Assembly (NCBI GenBank): GCA_012032525.1
Contig: JAAUSV010000007.1
Coordinates: 1 to 32,026 of the forward strand
DNA: 32,026 nucleotides
From: Leptolyngbyaceae cyanobacterium SL_7_1
Lineage (GTDB): Bacteria > Cyanobacteriota > Cyanobacteriia > Elainellales > Elainellaceae
Direction: 5' to 3'
Under the pieces are notes generated by a model. It was not told the origin of the DNA. It was given only the letters and a program-made list of their open reading frames with translations, and ran no database searches. The translations under genes were made by a program, and so were the position numbers. Positions 1-11,599 of the stretch are shown piece by piece; positions within the stretch are counted from its first letter, which is position 1; every line of letters begins with the position of its first letter.

Positions 1-35
1 ACCGCGACCTTCCGCTCGAGATCCGGGAGGGCCAT

Positions 36-1265
36 TCAGGCGCCCGCCTTCTGCGGCCGCAGGCTCATGAGGTGCTGGCGGATCCCGCCCAGGAAGACGT
101 CGTTGTAGGCGAGCTTGCGGGTCAGGTAGCTGTGCTGCTCCTTCGGGTCGAGGTAGAGGTTGAAGAGCTTCGCGTAGGTGTAGCGCTGGGTGACGCCCGT
201 GAAGCCGCCGGGGCCGGCGACGTCGGTGTCGTCGTCGCTGGTCGAGGCCAGCATGAACTTGTACTCGCCAGCGCGAACGGCGGAGAGCATGTTCAGCAGC
301 CAGTAGTAGACGAACTTCCGCGCGGATCGGCCTTCGGGCGCCAGCAGGAAGGCGCTCTGGTCCACGCCGTCGATGAAGCGGTCCGACGGCACCTTCTCGG
401 CGGCGCCGGCGAGCGAGAGCACGGTCGGGAGCAGGTCCGTGAAGCAGAAGAGTCCGTCGCTCTCACGGCCGGCCTCGATGGCGCCGGGCCAGGAGAAGAT
501 GCCGGGGACGCGCACGCCTCCTTCCCAGGTGGAGCCCTTGGCGCAGCGGAACGGGGCGTGAAGGCCGCGTCGGGCCAGTTCTCCATGTGGGGGCCGTTGT
601 CGGAGGAGACGAAGACCAGCGTGTTCTCGAGCTGTCCCGTCTCGCGGAGGGCGTCCACCAGGCGCCCCACGATGTCGTCGAGCTCGAGGATGGTGTCCTT
701 GTAGGGATGCTTCGCCGGCGACGCCCCGAGAAAGCGCTCGTGCGGATAGTTGTCGAAGTGGGCACCCCGGGTGCCGTGGTAGAGGAGCCGAGGGCTTCTG
801 CTCCCGGCCCATGCGCCGGATGAAGTCGACGGAGTGGGCGGCCCATTTCTCGTCGAGGAGCGAGAGCACCGGAATGGTCACCTCCTCCACGGGTTCGACG
901 TCGCCGCCGCGCGTGGCGTGCACGAAGCAGCGGTTGAACGGCATGTTCTTCACCCACTCGGTGCGCGCCGCCGAGTAGACGACCTCCGGGAAGAAGTGCG
1001 GGTCGCGCCACTCGCTGTACATGTCGCTCACCGAGAGGAAGCCGTAGAACTCGTCGAACCCGACGTTCTGGGGCTGGCTCTCGACGTTCTCGCCGAGATG
1101 CCACTTGCCGACGGCCTGCGTCGTGTAGCCGACCTCGTGGAGGCGCTCCGCCAGGGTGATCTCGCCGCGCAGCCCTCCGGCTTCGCCGTACATCGGGGCC
1201 GCTGGAGGCCGTGGCGGATGGGTAGCCGACCCGTGAGCAGCGACGCGCGGCTCGGCGTGCAGGAG
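36..1265 (-). pseudogene. C-terminal part of a sulfatase (formylglycine-dependent family), truncated at the junction and frameshifted
   Basis: Contains CTPSRASLLTGR (sulfatase C-x-P-S-R motif), then MYGEAGGLRGEITLAERLHEVGYTTQAVGKWHLG, LVFVSSDNGPHMENWPDAAFTP and KGSTWEGGVRVPGIFSWPG, spread over three minus-strand frames. Frame switches near 1195, 795 and 555. High GC, no HIP1-like sites, N-terminal catalytic region missing. Confidence 0.8.
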
Positions 1266-2991
1266 TATCTCGCGCGGTTGAAACCGTTCGCGCCGCCACG
1301 GGCGGACGTGGGCGATCCGACCATTGGCATCGATCGCCAGCTCCACCAGCTCCACCTCCCCCGCTTGGCGATCGTAGGCTCCGTTGTGCTGGGGAATTGC
1401 CCGCATCCTCCAGTAGGGCTGCCAACCCAGGTGGGCAATCACCAGCAACACGGTTTGATTGGGGTAGCTACTGATGTTGACGCAGTGGCGAGTGTGGACT
1501 GAGATGGCTTGCCCCTGGCGATCGATGGCAACACCGGGCGCAATCATCAGATCGATTTCCCCTAGGCGGGCGATCGGCTGCAATCCCCGCAAAACTCCCG
1601 GACGCATCGGGGGGGGTGGAACGGGGGGGTCAACTACCCGAATGCCCTCGGCGGTGATGGCAACCCGTGCCACTGGCAGATTCACCCAGTCATAGCAGCG
1701 TTGCCACTTACGGGCATACTGGTTCCAGGTCTTCGCGGCGGCGGCAAGCTGCTCAACGGAGTGGACTTTCCAGGTGATCTGTCCGGGCACGGGTGGCTGC
1801 TCGCTGATGGCATCGGCACGTTCATAAGCCCCCGCCCCCACATCCCCGCTAAACCCCTCTACATAGGAAACGGTCACCCTTTGCGGCGGCTGCTCGGCAT
1901 GGAACTTTAAGCGTCCCCGCTCTGGGTCGATCGCTAGCGGAGCCTTCGATTGCCACTGGCTCAAATCCGCGATCTCAAAGGACTGGAGCTGATGATTGAC
2001 CCACACCTGCACGGGTAAATGGGCGCGATCGGTGGTCTGCATCACGGTTTTTAATAGCGCCGCTGTCAAAATCCCAGGAACATTTTCTTCCTGTGCCAGG
2101 GTGGTCAGGTCGGGCTCCGTCTGCGGCAGGTTGAACAGGGGACTGCGATCGAGTCCCAGGGGGTTGAACGTAAAGCAGTAGCCCTGGGGTTCAGGGTCTA
2201 GGGCATTCACCGCTCTGGGGGTGGCATTTTCAATTTGATAGGGCTGGAGTTGCCACAGGTAGAGCGCCACACTCGCCGGGTTGTAGCGCAGGCGATCGCC
2301 ACGATTAGGGCGAATCTGGGTGGTGTAGGCGGCGGCTTCAAACGGCGAAGCCAGCAGCGCCAGGGCAGGATTGGTGGGCAGTTCGATCTGCGATGCCAGT
2401 TCGGTAAGGCGCGGCGGGCGCAGCAGCATTGATTGGGCATGGGAGCGCCGATGGTTAAGGTTTTGGGTTGTCGCGAGAGTTGCAGGGATTCCACCGCCCT
2501 GGCTCCCCAGCCCGTGATATCCCGCGCCAACTGTTCTAGTACGGGCGTTGTGCCTTTGCGCTGGCGGTAAACAATGTGTTTGCCACATAGGCGCGGCGTT
2601 CTTGCCCAAACTGGCGCGGACTGGCAGCGTTTAAATCTCGCACAGCTAACAAGTCGCCAATATAGGGAACCACCCAGTCTTCGCAGGTTTCAATGAACCA
2701 GTTTTCGTACAGCGCCTCCATGTCGGCTTCGATCGATCGCAATTCGCCCTCGATGATGGCGAGGAGTGCCCGCAGTTGTTCGCCCTGCGCCCCATCCCGC
2801 AGACGATAGATGGCGGGCAGTAGGGCATACAGCCGTTCGGGACCATCGGGGGTGACAGGGACGATGGCGGGGGCTTGGGTGGGTTCCTGCGCCGGCGATG
2901 GCAGCGCCGGATACTGTCCATTGGGCGAAGTCCCGTGTAGTGCCCTGCCAGATTGCCCATTTTCACTTAGCCCAGACTGATTCAACATCAT
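1262..2991 (-). CDS. CIS/phage tail protein I-like baseplate protein, 3' end lost at junction; frameshifted near 2548 and 2455
   Basis: MMLNQSG...YALLPAIYRLRDGAQGEQLRALLAIIEGELRSIEADMEALYENWFIETCEDWVVPYIGDLL, continued in other frames by YRQRKGTTPVLEQLARDITGWGARAVE and LATTQNLNHRR...; last gene of the CIS operon, ATG overlaps the stop of the preceding J gene. Confidence 0.65.
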
Positions 2992-5900
2992 AGGGTTGCC
3001 TCCACACGCAGACGAATTCCAGCCGGATTGATCACCAACAACTGGGCGGGCAGGATATCTCCTGTCGTTGGTTGCCAGCGAGCAGTCAATGCCGTCACCG
3101 ATTGCTCTAATCGCCGAGTTCGATCGCGGCGATGCAGCGCATCTAAATCAACCGCAATCATGCCCTCGACGGCTTGCAGGGTGGCGATCGCCTCAGACGC
3201 GGTTACTCCCTGCCCAAACTGGCGCTGGTCAAATACAAAACGCTGCAAGAGAGCCGCTTTTGCCTGCGCCATCACCCGATCGCTGAGGTAGCGCGGATCG
3301 ACTAGCAGCTTGGCTTCCAGGTTAAAGGCGATCGATTCGTAGGAGGAGACCCGCACCTGCTGCACCGGGTCTCGTGCCCCATCGATCGCCCCAATTAAAT
3401 GACTGTAGAGCGGCGTATCGGCTAGCACGGGTCGTCCGCCGATCGCAGCAACGGTGATGTGAACCAGTTGGGTTTCCCCCGCCCGCAGCAGCTCCGCCTG
3501 GGCTTTACCAATCCCTGCAAAGGCACGGGCAAAGTCTTCGTAGTCCTGCAATGACACAATCCGATCGAGGGTACGGACTGTCAACGGGGCACTGGTGCGG
3601 GCTTCCGCCATCGTCTCTGGATCGGCGGCACCCGTGGCAGGCAGGGGATTGGTTACTTGGGCAATCCCCAGGGGTCGGGTTTTGAGCAGGCTGAGGCGAT
3701 CGGCTGCCACCAGTCCCGCCAAGCCAATGCCGCTGCGATAGGTGGCGCTGACATTCTCTAGACCTGTCGGCAATCGGGCACCGCTCACGCCATCGCCCAG
3801 GGTGATCGTTACCGATCGATCGTCGGCAATGCGGGTGATGTAGACCTGATCCTGGGGCGATCGCTGGTACAAGGACGGCACCTCCCGCCACAACACTTGA
3901 TTGACCCGCACCTGAAGCGTAGTGGCTGCCCCACTGGGGGTGGTGGCTGCCACATAGGTCAACGGTGGCTTTTGCAGGGAAAAGGTTTGGTGCGTCAGCG
4001 TACTATCGCCATTGCCCAGGATTTCCTCCAGGGTTTCACCCTGGGTCGCCGCCACCACATTGGCGTAGATCGTCACTGTCTGCGGATCGTAGCTGTTGCG
4101 GATCGGGTCGGTAAGGGTAAGCAGCGGCTCTTGCTGACTGGGCGGGCGGCGATCGCATGGGGTTCGCTGACTGGGGCATCGTCTGCCGCCGCAGGCTGCA
4201 ACCGCACATCGGTTGGGGTGGCAGTAAAGACCACACCGAGGAAATCGTCGCGATCGCTGAGTAACCACTGTTGTTCGGCGATGGGGTCACTCGTCTCCCG
4301 CCCTTTGACGGGCAACGGGGTGGGGGGAGCCATCACCTGCAAGCGATCGCCCGATCGAATCGGCACGGTGTAGAGGGTGTCGGGGGAAATCAAAATCCCC
4401 ATCCCAGCGGCAAATAGGGTTTGGTTGACGAAGGCGATCGAGCGAAACTCGGTGTTGACTTTGCCAGCGGGGTTGACCTGGGGATCGAGACTGGTCAATC
4501 CGGCATTGATCGGCGTCCACAGATTGCCGCTGTCGATCGAGCGAAAGATGCCCCCACTTGCCGTTCCGGCATACAGCGTCCCATCCGGGGCAACGGTGAG
4601 ACACCGCACATCCAAATCCGCCGGGTTGTTGGCGACGGGTTGCCAAATCGGACGCTGCCCCCCATCGGGCTTGAGGCGGAAAATGCCGCTGCCGGGAGTT
4701 CCAGCCCACACCCGCGTGATTTCAAAGGGGCTAGACGGCTGGGAATTGGCTGAAAAGTCAGACTCCACTGTCAAGCGCACATCCGACAGAATTTGCCGTA
4801 CTCGGCGGGTTTCGTGGTTAATGGTGATCAAATCCCCGATCGCCAGCTCCGTGGTGAAGCGTGTGCCAGTGGCGGTGTCCGTGCCGCCAACCACGGTTGT
4901 GCCGTTGGTGCTGACCCTGCCAATGCCCAGTTGCCGATCGCTCACCAAACTGGTGACATTGGGGGTGTCCGCTAAGCCAGCCTCCAGGGCTTGCCAGGTG
5001 ATGGCACGATCGCCGACTACCCCCCGAAAAACGCCATCGCCCAGGGTTGCCGCAAAAATATCCCCCGCCACCCAAACCAGCGTTTGCACATCAACGGTTG
5101 CCAGCCCAGTCTGACTCCAACTGAGTTGCTCCCCCTCTTGCACTAGCAGCAAAACGCCCCCATTAATCGTCCCTGCCAACATCAATCCAGTGCGACTGCC
5201 CAGGGTGAGCTGCACTGGCAGCAGGGCGCGAACATCCGGGTAAGCTAGATTGCCGTTGACGGGTTGCCACTGCACTGGCTGGTCGGGGTGGGCGATGGGA
5301 TTGGTTTGAAACACCCCGATCGGGTTCCCACAAACAGTTGATAGCTATGCTGTTTGTCTTTGTCAGGGTCGATCGCACCGCGATCGCCTGAATCGTCAGC
5401 GAGGGTAATCCTTGATTAATCCCTTCCCAGGTTTCCCCATTGTCGATCGAGCGAAATACGCCACCCCCCATCGTGCCAACCACCAGCGTATTACTGCCAA
5501 AGACGGCGCTAGTCAGTGCAACATCGGCGTCTAAAAAGAGTAAATTGTCTGAAACAAGCTGCTCAATGCGGTAGGTTAGACCATCGATCGTGATCGCTTG
5601 CCCCGGTTGCAATGTGGTTGTAAAAGCGGTGCCCATCCCTCGAATAGCGGTGCGATCGTTGTTAATTGTTCCTGTTCCCTGGGCTTCGTAGGTAAAGGCG
5701 GTGCCCGGTGGTAGGGTTGGATCAAAGGCTGACTCCAGGGTGAGTGCCGTGTCGGAATCGATCGCGGTGATTAGGCGGGTTTGCTCCCCGACAACGATCG
5801 TCACCCCCGGCTTTAATTCCTGTTTAAATTGACTCATATGACCACTGACACGGGTGTCTTTACTGGCGATCGAGCCACTGCCATTGCCGCTATAGGTAAA

Positions 5901-8749
5901 GTTTGTTGGACTCTCTAGCACTGCGTCAAAGGGGGCGTTAACGGTCAATGAGGTGTCGGAATAAATGGCGGCGATCGGGCGATCGGAGCCGCCAACGGTC
6001 AGGGTCATGCCCACGCGCAGTTCCTCGGTAAACCGGGTGCCGTTTCCCCGCAGGGCGGTGGCATCACTGCTCAGCGTGCCTGCTTCTGGGCTGGTGTGGG
6101 CAGTTAGGGCGGTGACACTCGTATTGGTTACGCCGTCATTGCGGCGTTGCCAGGGAATGGTCGAGTCGCTCACCTGCGGAATTTGCTGGACAATTCCCCC
6201 CACATTCAGCAATTCGGCGCGAATCCGTTTGCCGCTGACAATCACCGGATGTTGCGCTTGCAACCCAGCGACGTACTGACTGAGCAATACCTGATTCTGC
6301 CAAATTGGATCAAAGAAAATGTTGGCTTGCTGGAGGGCTACCGTCAGCGGTTCATCCATCAGCGGCAGGGCTTGACTCTGCACCAGCCCGATCGACTCTC
6401 GTAGGTTAAACCGCTGGGGTTCGGCGATCGCCGTGTCGGTGAAGAGGCGAGAGATTTTGCTGTCTAGGGTAAAGGCTTGGCGCTGCACCTCCGCGATCGA
6501 TTGAATGGTACAAAGCTGGTGATGGTGGCGATCGCCCGATTGCAGCAGTAGCCAACTGCCCTCCAGCAAGGTGGGATAGGGGGCACTCAGATCAATTTGC
6601 CAGCCTTCCCCAGGGGATGGGCTGGGCAGATGGAAGGCTGCCCAGCCTTCCTCACCAACGGCTTCAAAGCCAGTAAACTTTGCCCCCGCAAACAAAAATA
6701 TGGAACTAGCCGCCCCCGATTTGGCACAGGCAACCACGGCGGTGAGGTCAGGGTTGGCGGAAGCCGCACTCCACAAATCCCAGCGATCGCCCTGATTGTC
6801 AGACCGAAACACCCCGCCTTCAGTCAGGGCAAACAGAGTTCCGTTGGCATTGATGGCGATCGACCAGACCTGCCTATCCGTCAACCCAGTCGTGACTGCT
6901 GCCCAATCCCCGCCGCTGCGCGATCGCCAGACACCATCACTGGCAGCTACAAAGGCATCATTGCCAAAGGCAACCAGCGATCGAATGCGATCGACGTTCG
7001 TTGGATTTTTCAACGTCCAGGCTTTACTTTCGCCGGGGGATTGATGAATGCCATCCTCTGTTCGAGCAAACACAAACCCTGGACACACAACCAGCGATCG
7101 AATTGCTTTTTCGCCTAGATTATCTGTATTGCTCCAGTCCTTTCCCTGATTAGTGGAACGGTAAATTCCGATATCCGTTCCGGCTAAAAGAAAGTCACCC
7201 GCCGCATCGGTTAGCACAATCGGAGGTTGGTCTGGCGAACTGCCCGGTCGAAATGCGGTAAACACAGTCCCACCAGGGAGATTAATTTCTGCGCCGTCTG
7301 CATCCGGGGGGGGTGGATTGCGGAAAGCGGCGTTGATGGTGACTTCAGTTGGGCTAGTGATGGCGCTGATCGATCGCGCTTGATGGCGCACCCACAGCAC
7401 GTCACCAATCTGTAAATTCAGCGGAATAGTCCGCTCGCCGCTGGTAATTCTCACGGTCGTGCCATCACTCGACAGGGTGGGTGAGTCAAACGTAAACCGA
7501 TAGAGGGCGATCGTCCGCACCACCGTATTGGGAATCCCCGTATTCTTGGGTTTGGATGTTTGTACACCTGCGGCTGATGTTGTTTCCACCGTGATCGACC
7601 CAATGCCGATCGGCGACCAGGTTTCCCCATCATCGGTTGAATGAAACACGCCGCCACCCGGAGTCCCAACCCAGAGATGATCGGCGGCAAAAATCGTTTG
7701 AATGGCAAAATTTGTCAGTCCCGTATTGGCTAACCCCCAGGTGTTGCCATTGTCTTTTGAGCGAAATATGCCACTCGGTGTTCCCGCTAAGAGAGTGCCG
7801 CTGGCAGTCACAGCCAAACAGCGAACGTCAAACGTCAATAGACCCGTGTTGACGGATTCCCAGCGCCGTTCTGGCGCTTCCGCCAGTCGATAGACGCCGC
7901 CTTTGATTTTGCTGCCCGTCGCCAATTTGATGGCATCGGCAACCGATTCCCAGCGCGGCGCATTAAAGCCAAATAAATTTGCCCGTTGGCGGAAGGTGAT
8001 GGCGATCGGCTGGCGCGGCGGCAGGGCGAGGGTCTGGGGTTGCCAGCCAATCAGCGTGTAGCCATGGGCGGGATTTGGCTCCACCCGATCGATCGTCAGC
8101 AGATAGTAGGGCTTGCTGGCGTCCTCCCCATCCATCAATAGCAGCGGGTCTCCCGGCTGCAATCCCGTATTGGTGCCTTGCAGAAACAATTGCTGGGTGG
8201 TGGGGGTGATTTTTAGCGGGCGGGCGGGGCGCGGTTTCAGGGCATTCCATTCGACCTGCGCGATGAACTCCGTACTGGTTTCAAAGGTCTGGGGCACCTC
8301 GTCTTGTTCTGGAATGCTGAGGATCTGGGTGCCTTGGGCGATCGCCGCTGTCTTGGGCGCATCCGGCGCATCTTCCACCGTAAATGCCAATAGGGTACTT
8401 GCTGCCACGCCGGGGTGCAGTTCGTAGCCAATCATCCGCGCTAGTTCCAGCACCGATCGCCGCTCGGTTGCGGTCATCAGATAGCCCTCATTGATGATCC
8501 GCTCTTGATAAAACGTCAGCACATCGGCAACAACGGCGCAGGCATCGAGTAGGGCGATCGCCGGATCATCGTTGGTGCGCGTATTCAGCTTGCGCAACGA
8601 AATTCCCTGGGGAAAATCGGCGGTGACAATGGCACAGGTGAGGCGATCGAGCAGGCGATCGCGAACGCTGGTGTAGTCGCCAATCCGGTAGCGCAACGCG
8701 GATAAGCCGGGGCGATTGTGGGGGCGGGGGGGCGATCGGGACAGGTCAT
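2988..8749 (-). CDS. Giant baseplate J-like (Afp12-like, putative baseplate assembly protein) with two BNR/Asp-box beta-propeller insertions; fragmented by about four 1-nt frameshifts (~8706, ~5370, ~5322, ~4135)
   Basis: N-terminal GLSALRYRIGDYTS...DPAIALLDACAVVADVLTFYQERIINEGYL...; middle J segment YPTLLEGSWLLLQSGD...VSGKRIRAE; C-terminal TVTIYANVVAATQGETLEEILGNGDSTL...RVNQVLWREVPSLY...ITLGDGVSGARLPTG...LVSLQDYEDFARAFAGIGKAQAELL-type J core. ATG at 8749 overlaps the upstream stop (ATGA). Confidence 0.8.
4250..6100 (-). other. Second beta-propeller/repeat insertion inside the giant J protein (within the 2988..8749 CDS)
   Basis: Blade-like motifs GGGVFRSIDNGETW, RSGVFQTN, GGVLLLVQEGEQLSW, DGVFRGVVGDRAITW, SGIFRLKPDGGQRPIW, GGIFRSIDSGNLW, MGILISPD; preceded and interrupted by T-G-GT-F-L-G repeat modules. 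Confidence 0.65.
6610..7948 (-). other. First beta-propeller insertion inside the giant J protein (within the 2988..8749 CDS)
   Basis: Blade-like motifs GGVYRLAEAPERRW, SGIFRSKDNGNTW, GGVFHSTDDGETW, IGIYRSTNQGKDW, DGIHQSPGESKAW, DGVWRSRSGGDW, GGVFRSDNQGDRW, placed between the J-protein stretches RANLFGFNAPRW and YPTLLEGSWLLL. Confidence 0.7.
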
Positions 8750-11247
8750 ACGCCGCCCTCCATGAATAATTCCAATTGACCCTGACCGGGCTGATCGCGG
8801 TTTAGTCGGGCAATTTCTAAGCGCTCAAAGCCGATCTGTCCGGCGTCTAATTCTCCCGCCGAGGGGACGCCCCAGCGTTGAAACCGCACCGGGCTGACCG
8901 ATCGCACCCCAGCCACCTGCATCACGCTGGCAACCACCTGGCTGAGGTATACGGGCTGTCCAAAGGTAAAATTGTCGGGATGGAAAAAGCCCAAGCGTCC
9001 GGCATCCAACACCCGATCGCTCAACCCCTCTAGCAACGCCTGCTTCACCTGCGTCTGGAAATACTCTGGCGCCACCGCCACCCGCAACGCCACATCCAGC
9101 GGCACAAAGCGGGGGCTTTCGATTTTCACATCCTGCCCCGCCAGTCGATAGGGTTCTAAAAACTGCTCGATCGATCGCTGAAAGGCTGGGTCAACGGCTA
9201 ATCCCCCCTGGCGATCGACCGTAATAAAAATCGTGTACCAGCTTCCCGTCCATTGCCGTGTCGCCAGTGCCTTGGAAACGCCGGGAAACCGCTGGACAAT
9301 TTCGCCGTAGTCCGCCTCGGTGACTGCCCGTTGCAGCGTGCGAAAGGCTTGGGGGGCATACAGGCGCACCTGTTCGATCGGCTCCGGGTTGATGCCACCC
9401 TGGGCGGCGATCGGGTTGCGGATGGGGCGATCGCGGTCCTCCAGTTCTAATCCCAAGGTCTCTGGCAGGAAAATATGGGCGATGGCATCGGCACCGATAT
9501 TTCCAGCCGTGCCATTGCCGACGCGGTAGGTGGGCGTCAGGGTGGCATCGGCTTGGGGTGCCCTGCCGAGTTGTCCATCGCCAAACCGCAGATAGGCGCG
9601 ACCGTCATCCTCCGTCTCCACCACAAACTCACGGGCAGTGCGATCGCTGTTGAGCAGATCACGCTGGGGATACCAGGTGTTGGTCTTTTGGGTAGAGGGG
9701 TCGTGCTCGGTCAGCCCGATCGCTGGCACAACGTCCGTCAGTTCCCAATATAGGGCGGCGGTGGCTGAGTCCTCCGGGTCAAACGGCGGTCGATTGCCCC
9801 AGCGTTGTCGCCAATTTTCCCCAAAGGTTTGCGCCAATAGTGAGTTTGTCGGATTTTGCAGCCGCACTCGTCCCTGCTGGGTCAACGGCTCCTGCCTCAA
9901 CCGCGCTCGGCTCTGGGGAATAATCCAATCCAACTGGGGTTCCTCGGCGGTGGCACCATCGATCGTGTAGCCGTGATCCGCCAAAACCACATTTCCCCGT
10001 GCCACTGTGATGTCCGTCACCGGGCGATCGTCTACCAATTGCGACAGCGTCAGGGCAAAGGGCAGGGCGTCTGCCTGTGCCCACTCGATTGTCACCAGAT
10101 TTAGATCCTCTAGGGCATCATAGGTAGGCTCAATTTTTGTCAGTCGCACCCCATGGCGATGGGACGGATCGGCATCGGCGGGTTCGCCAGTTCTGGCATC
10201 CTTCACCTCTTCCAATAGCAACACCCTGCCTGGGTGCAAGCAGCTTAAAAGTTGCTGGGTGGGATCGATCAATGTGGCTGAGGTTGCCCCCACCGCCAAG
10301 GTGCAGGTGGGATCGCTCCACGTGTAAAACCTCAAGGTATTGCAGGCAGGGTGCAGTTTTATGGCTGCGATCGCCTCAAACACCACCGCCCCCCTGGTTT
10401 AATGCCCGCTCGAAATTTGGCGCGGACAGCAGCGTCGGCAGTCCGGCAATCCGGGTCAAAAACCGAATGGGCTGGCTCTGGGGGGCAGGCAGGCGATCGA
10501 CTGCTTGACCTCCAGCGTTACCCAGGTGCGAGCATTGCACCCATCGTGGATGGCATAGTGGAGCAGGCGGGCATGGCGGCGGACTGAGACCCGCTTACGG
10601 GCAGTCCCCAGATAGGCTTCGGTGGCGATGGCATCCTGAAAATAGCTGAGGGAATCGGCGGTGTAGGACACCAGTTCCACCAGCGCCATCCCCAGATCGG
10701 CGGGGCTGCGCTCCTTCCACAGGGGCATCGTCACGGCTAACCGATCGAGCATCAGTTGCCGGAAGCTGGCATAATCCTTTGCCAGATAGTCGATCACCGG
10801 GACAGGCGGCGGTTGCTCCCGTGGCTCAGCCGCCGCCTGACAATCAAACTCGCTGATCGACGGCACCTCCAGCCGAAATTCAATCTGCGAAAGCTGGGAA
10901 TCAAACCCGGCAGGTAGGGCGTCACTGCCCAGGGCTTCCACCAATTTCAGCCTGTAGGGCGATCGATCGGGGGGTGGCGTAATCCCGATGGTCAGCCGTT
11001 TACCCAAGGCGCTGACGGACTCGATCGCCACCTCCAGCCGCTGCGCCCCATCCAGCCGCTCAATCCGCAAATTGTCTAGTCTGAGATTGGCGATCGGGTG
11101 GAGAAATGTCACAAAAATAGTGGTGCGATCGGGGGCAACTTCTAAATAATCAATCCCATTGAGGATCGGTAGCCCATCGACGTCACGGCGTTTGCGGACT
11201 TCGGTGCGGCGGCGTTCATTTTTGCAGCGATATTGGGTGCTAACCAT
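8746..11247 (-). CDS. Baseplate J-like protein (Afp11-like); frameshifted near 10480 and 10385
   Basis: N-terminal MVSTQYRCKNERRRTEVRKRRDVDGLPILNGIDYLEV...VPVIDYLAKDYASFRQLMLDRLAVTMPLWKERSPADLGMALVELVSYTADSLSYFQDAIATEAYL; C-terminal YLRFGDGQLGRAPQADATLTPTYRVGNGTAGNIGADAI...EADYGEIVQRFPGVSKALATRQWTGSWYTIFITVD. Joined through QSQPIRFLTRIAGLPTLLSAPNFERALNQ in a third frame. Confidence 0.82.
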
Positions 11248-11596
11248 TGCGCGAAAACTCCACAATTTGACGTTGCTGCGTGCGGCGAACCACATACTGA
11301 ATGCTGATTTGCAGGCTAGCATCTTCACTTTGCACGGCGATCGCCTCCACCTCGATCACCTCTCCCAGCCATTGCTCCAGCGAACTCTGCACCAAAAACT
11401 CTGTGGCAGCGGCGAGTTCTTCGTTATTGGGGGCAAAGATCAACTGCTGAATGCCACTGCCAAAGTCGGGGCGGTTGACCCGCTCTCCCGGCACCGTAAA
11501 CAACACCTGCTCAATCATCTGGCGGATATGGGCATCTTCGATCGCCTCTGCCACCCGTCCCCGCCCATCAATTTGAAAGGGATAGTTAATCTGCAT
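11240..11596 (-). CDS. gp25/GPW-like baseplate wedge protein (Afp9-like)
   Basis: MQINYPFQIDGRGRVAEA...HIRQMIEQVLFTVPGERVNRPDFGSGIQQLIFAPNNEELAAATEFLVQSSLEQWLGEV is characteristic of the gp25-like family. Confidence 0.88.
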   Translation of the reverse strand: MQINYPFQIDGRGRVAEAIEDAHIRQMIEQVLFTVPGERVNRPDFGSGIQQLIFAPNNEELAAATEFLVQSSLEQWLGEVIEVEAIAVQSEDASLQISIQYVVRRTQQRQIVEFSRNG

Positions 11597-11599
11597 GGC

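Noticed and set aside
72-1502. Plus-strand ORFs 72..704, 587..823 and 834..1502
   Set aside because: Antisense to conserved sulfatase/tail protein sequence in high-GC DNA; low-complexity products with no recognisable motif.
36-2609. 857-aa minus-strand ORF as a novel tail-protein/sulfatase fusion effector
   Set aside because: The sulfatase part lacks its N-terminus, the compositional break is sharp, and both halves need frameshift repair; a chimeric join is more likely than a real fusion.
3897-5114. Plus-strand ORFs 3897..4373 and 4377..5114
   Set aside because: Antisense to conserved J-protein sequence; products look non-protein-like (Pro/Ser/Arg-rich).
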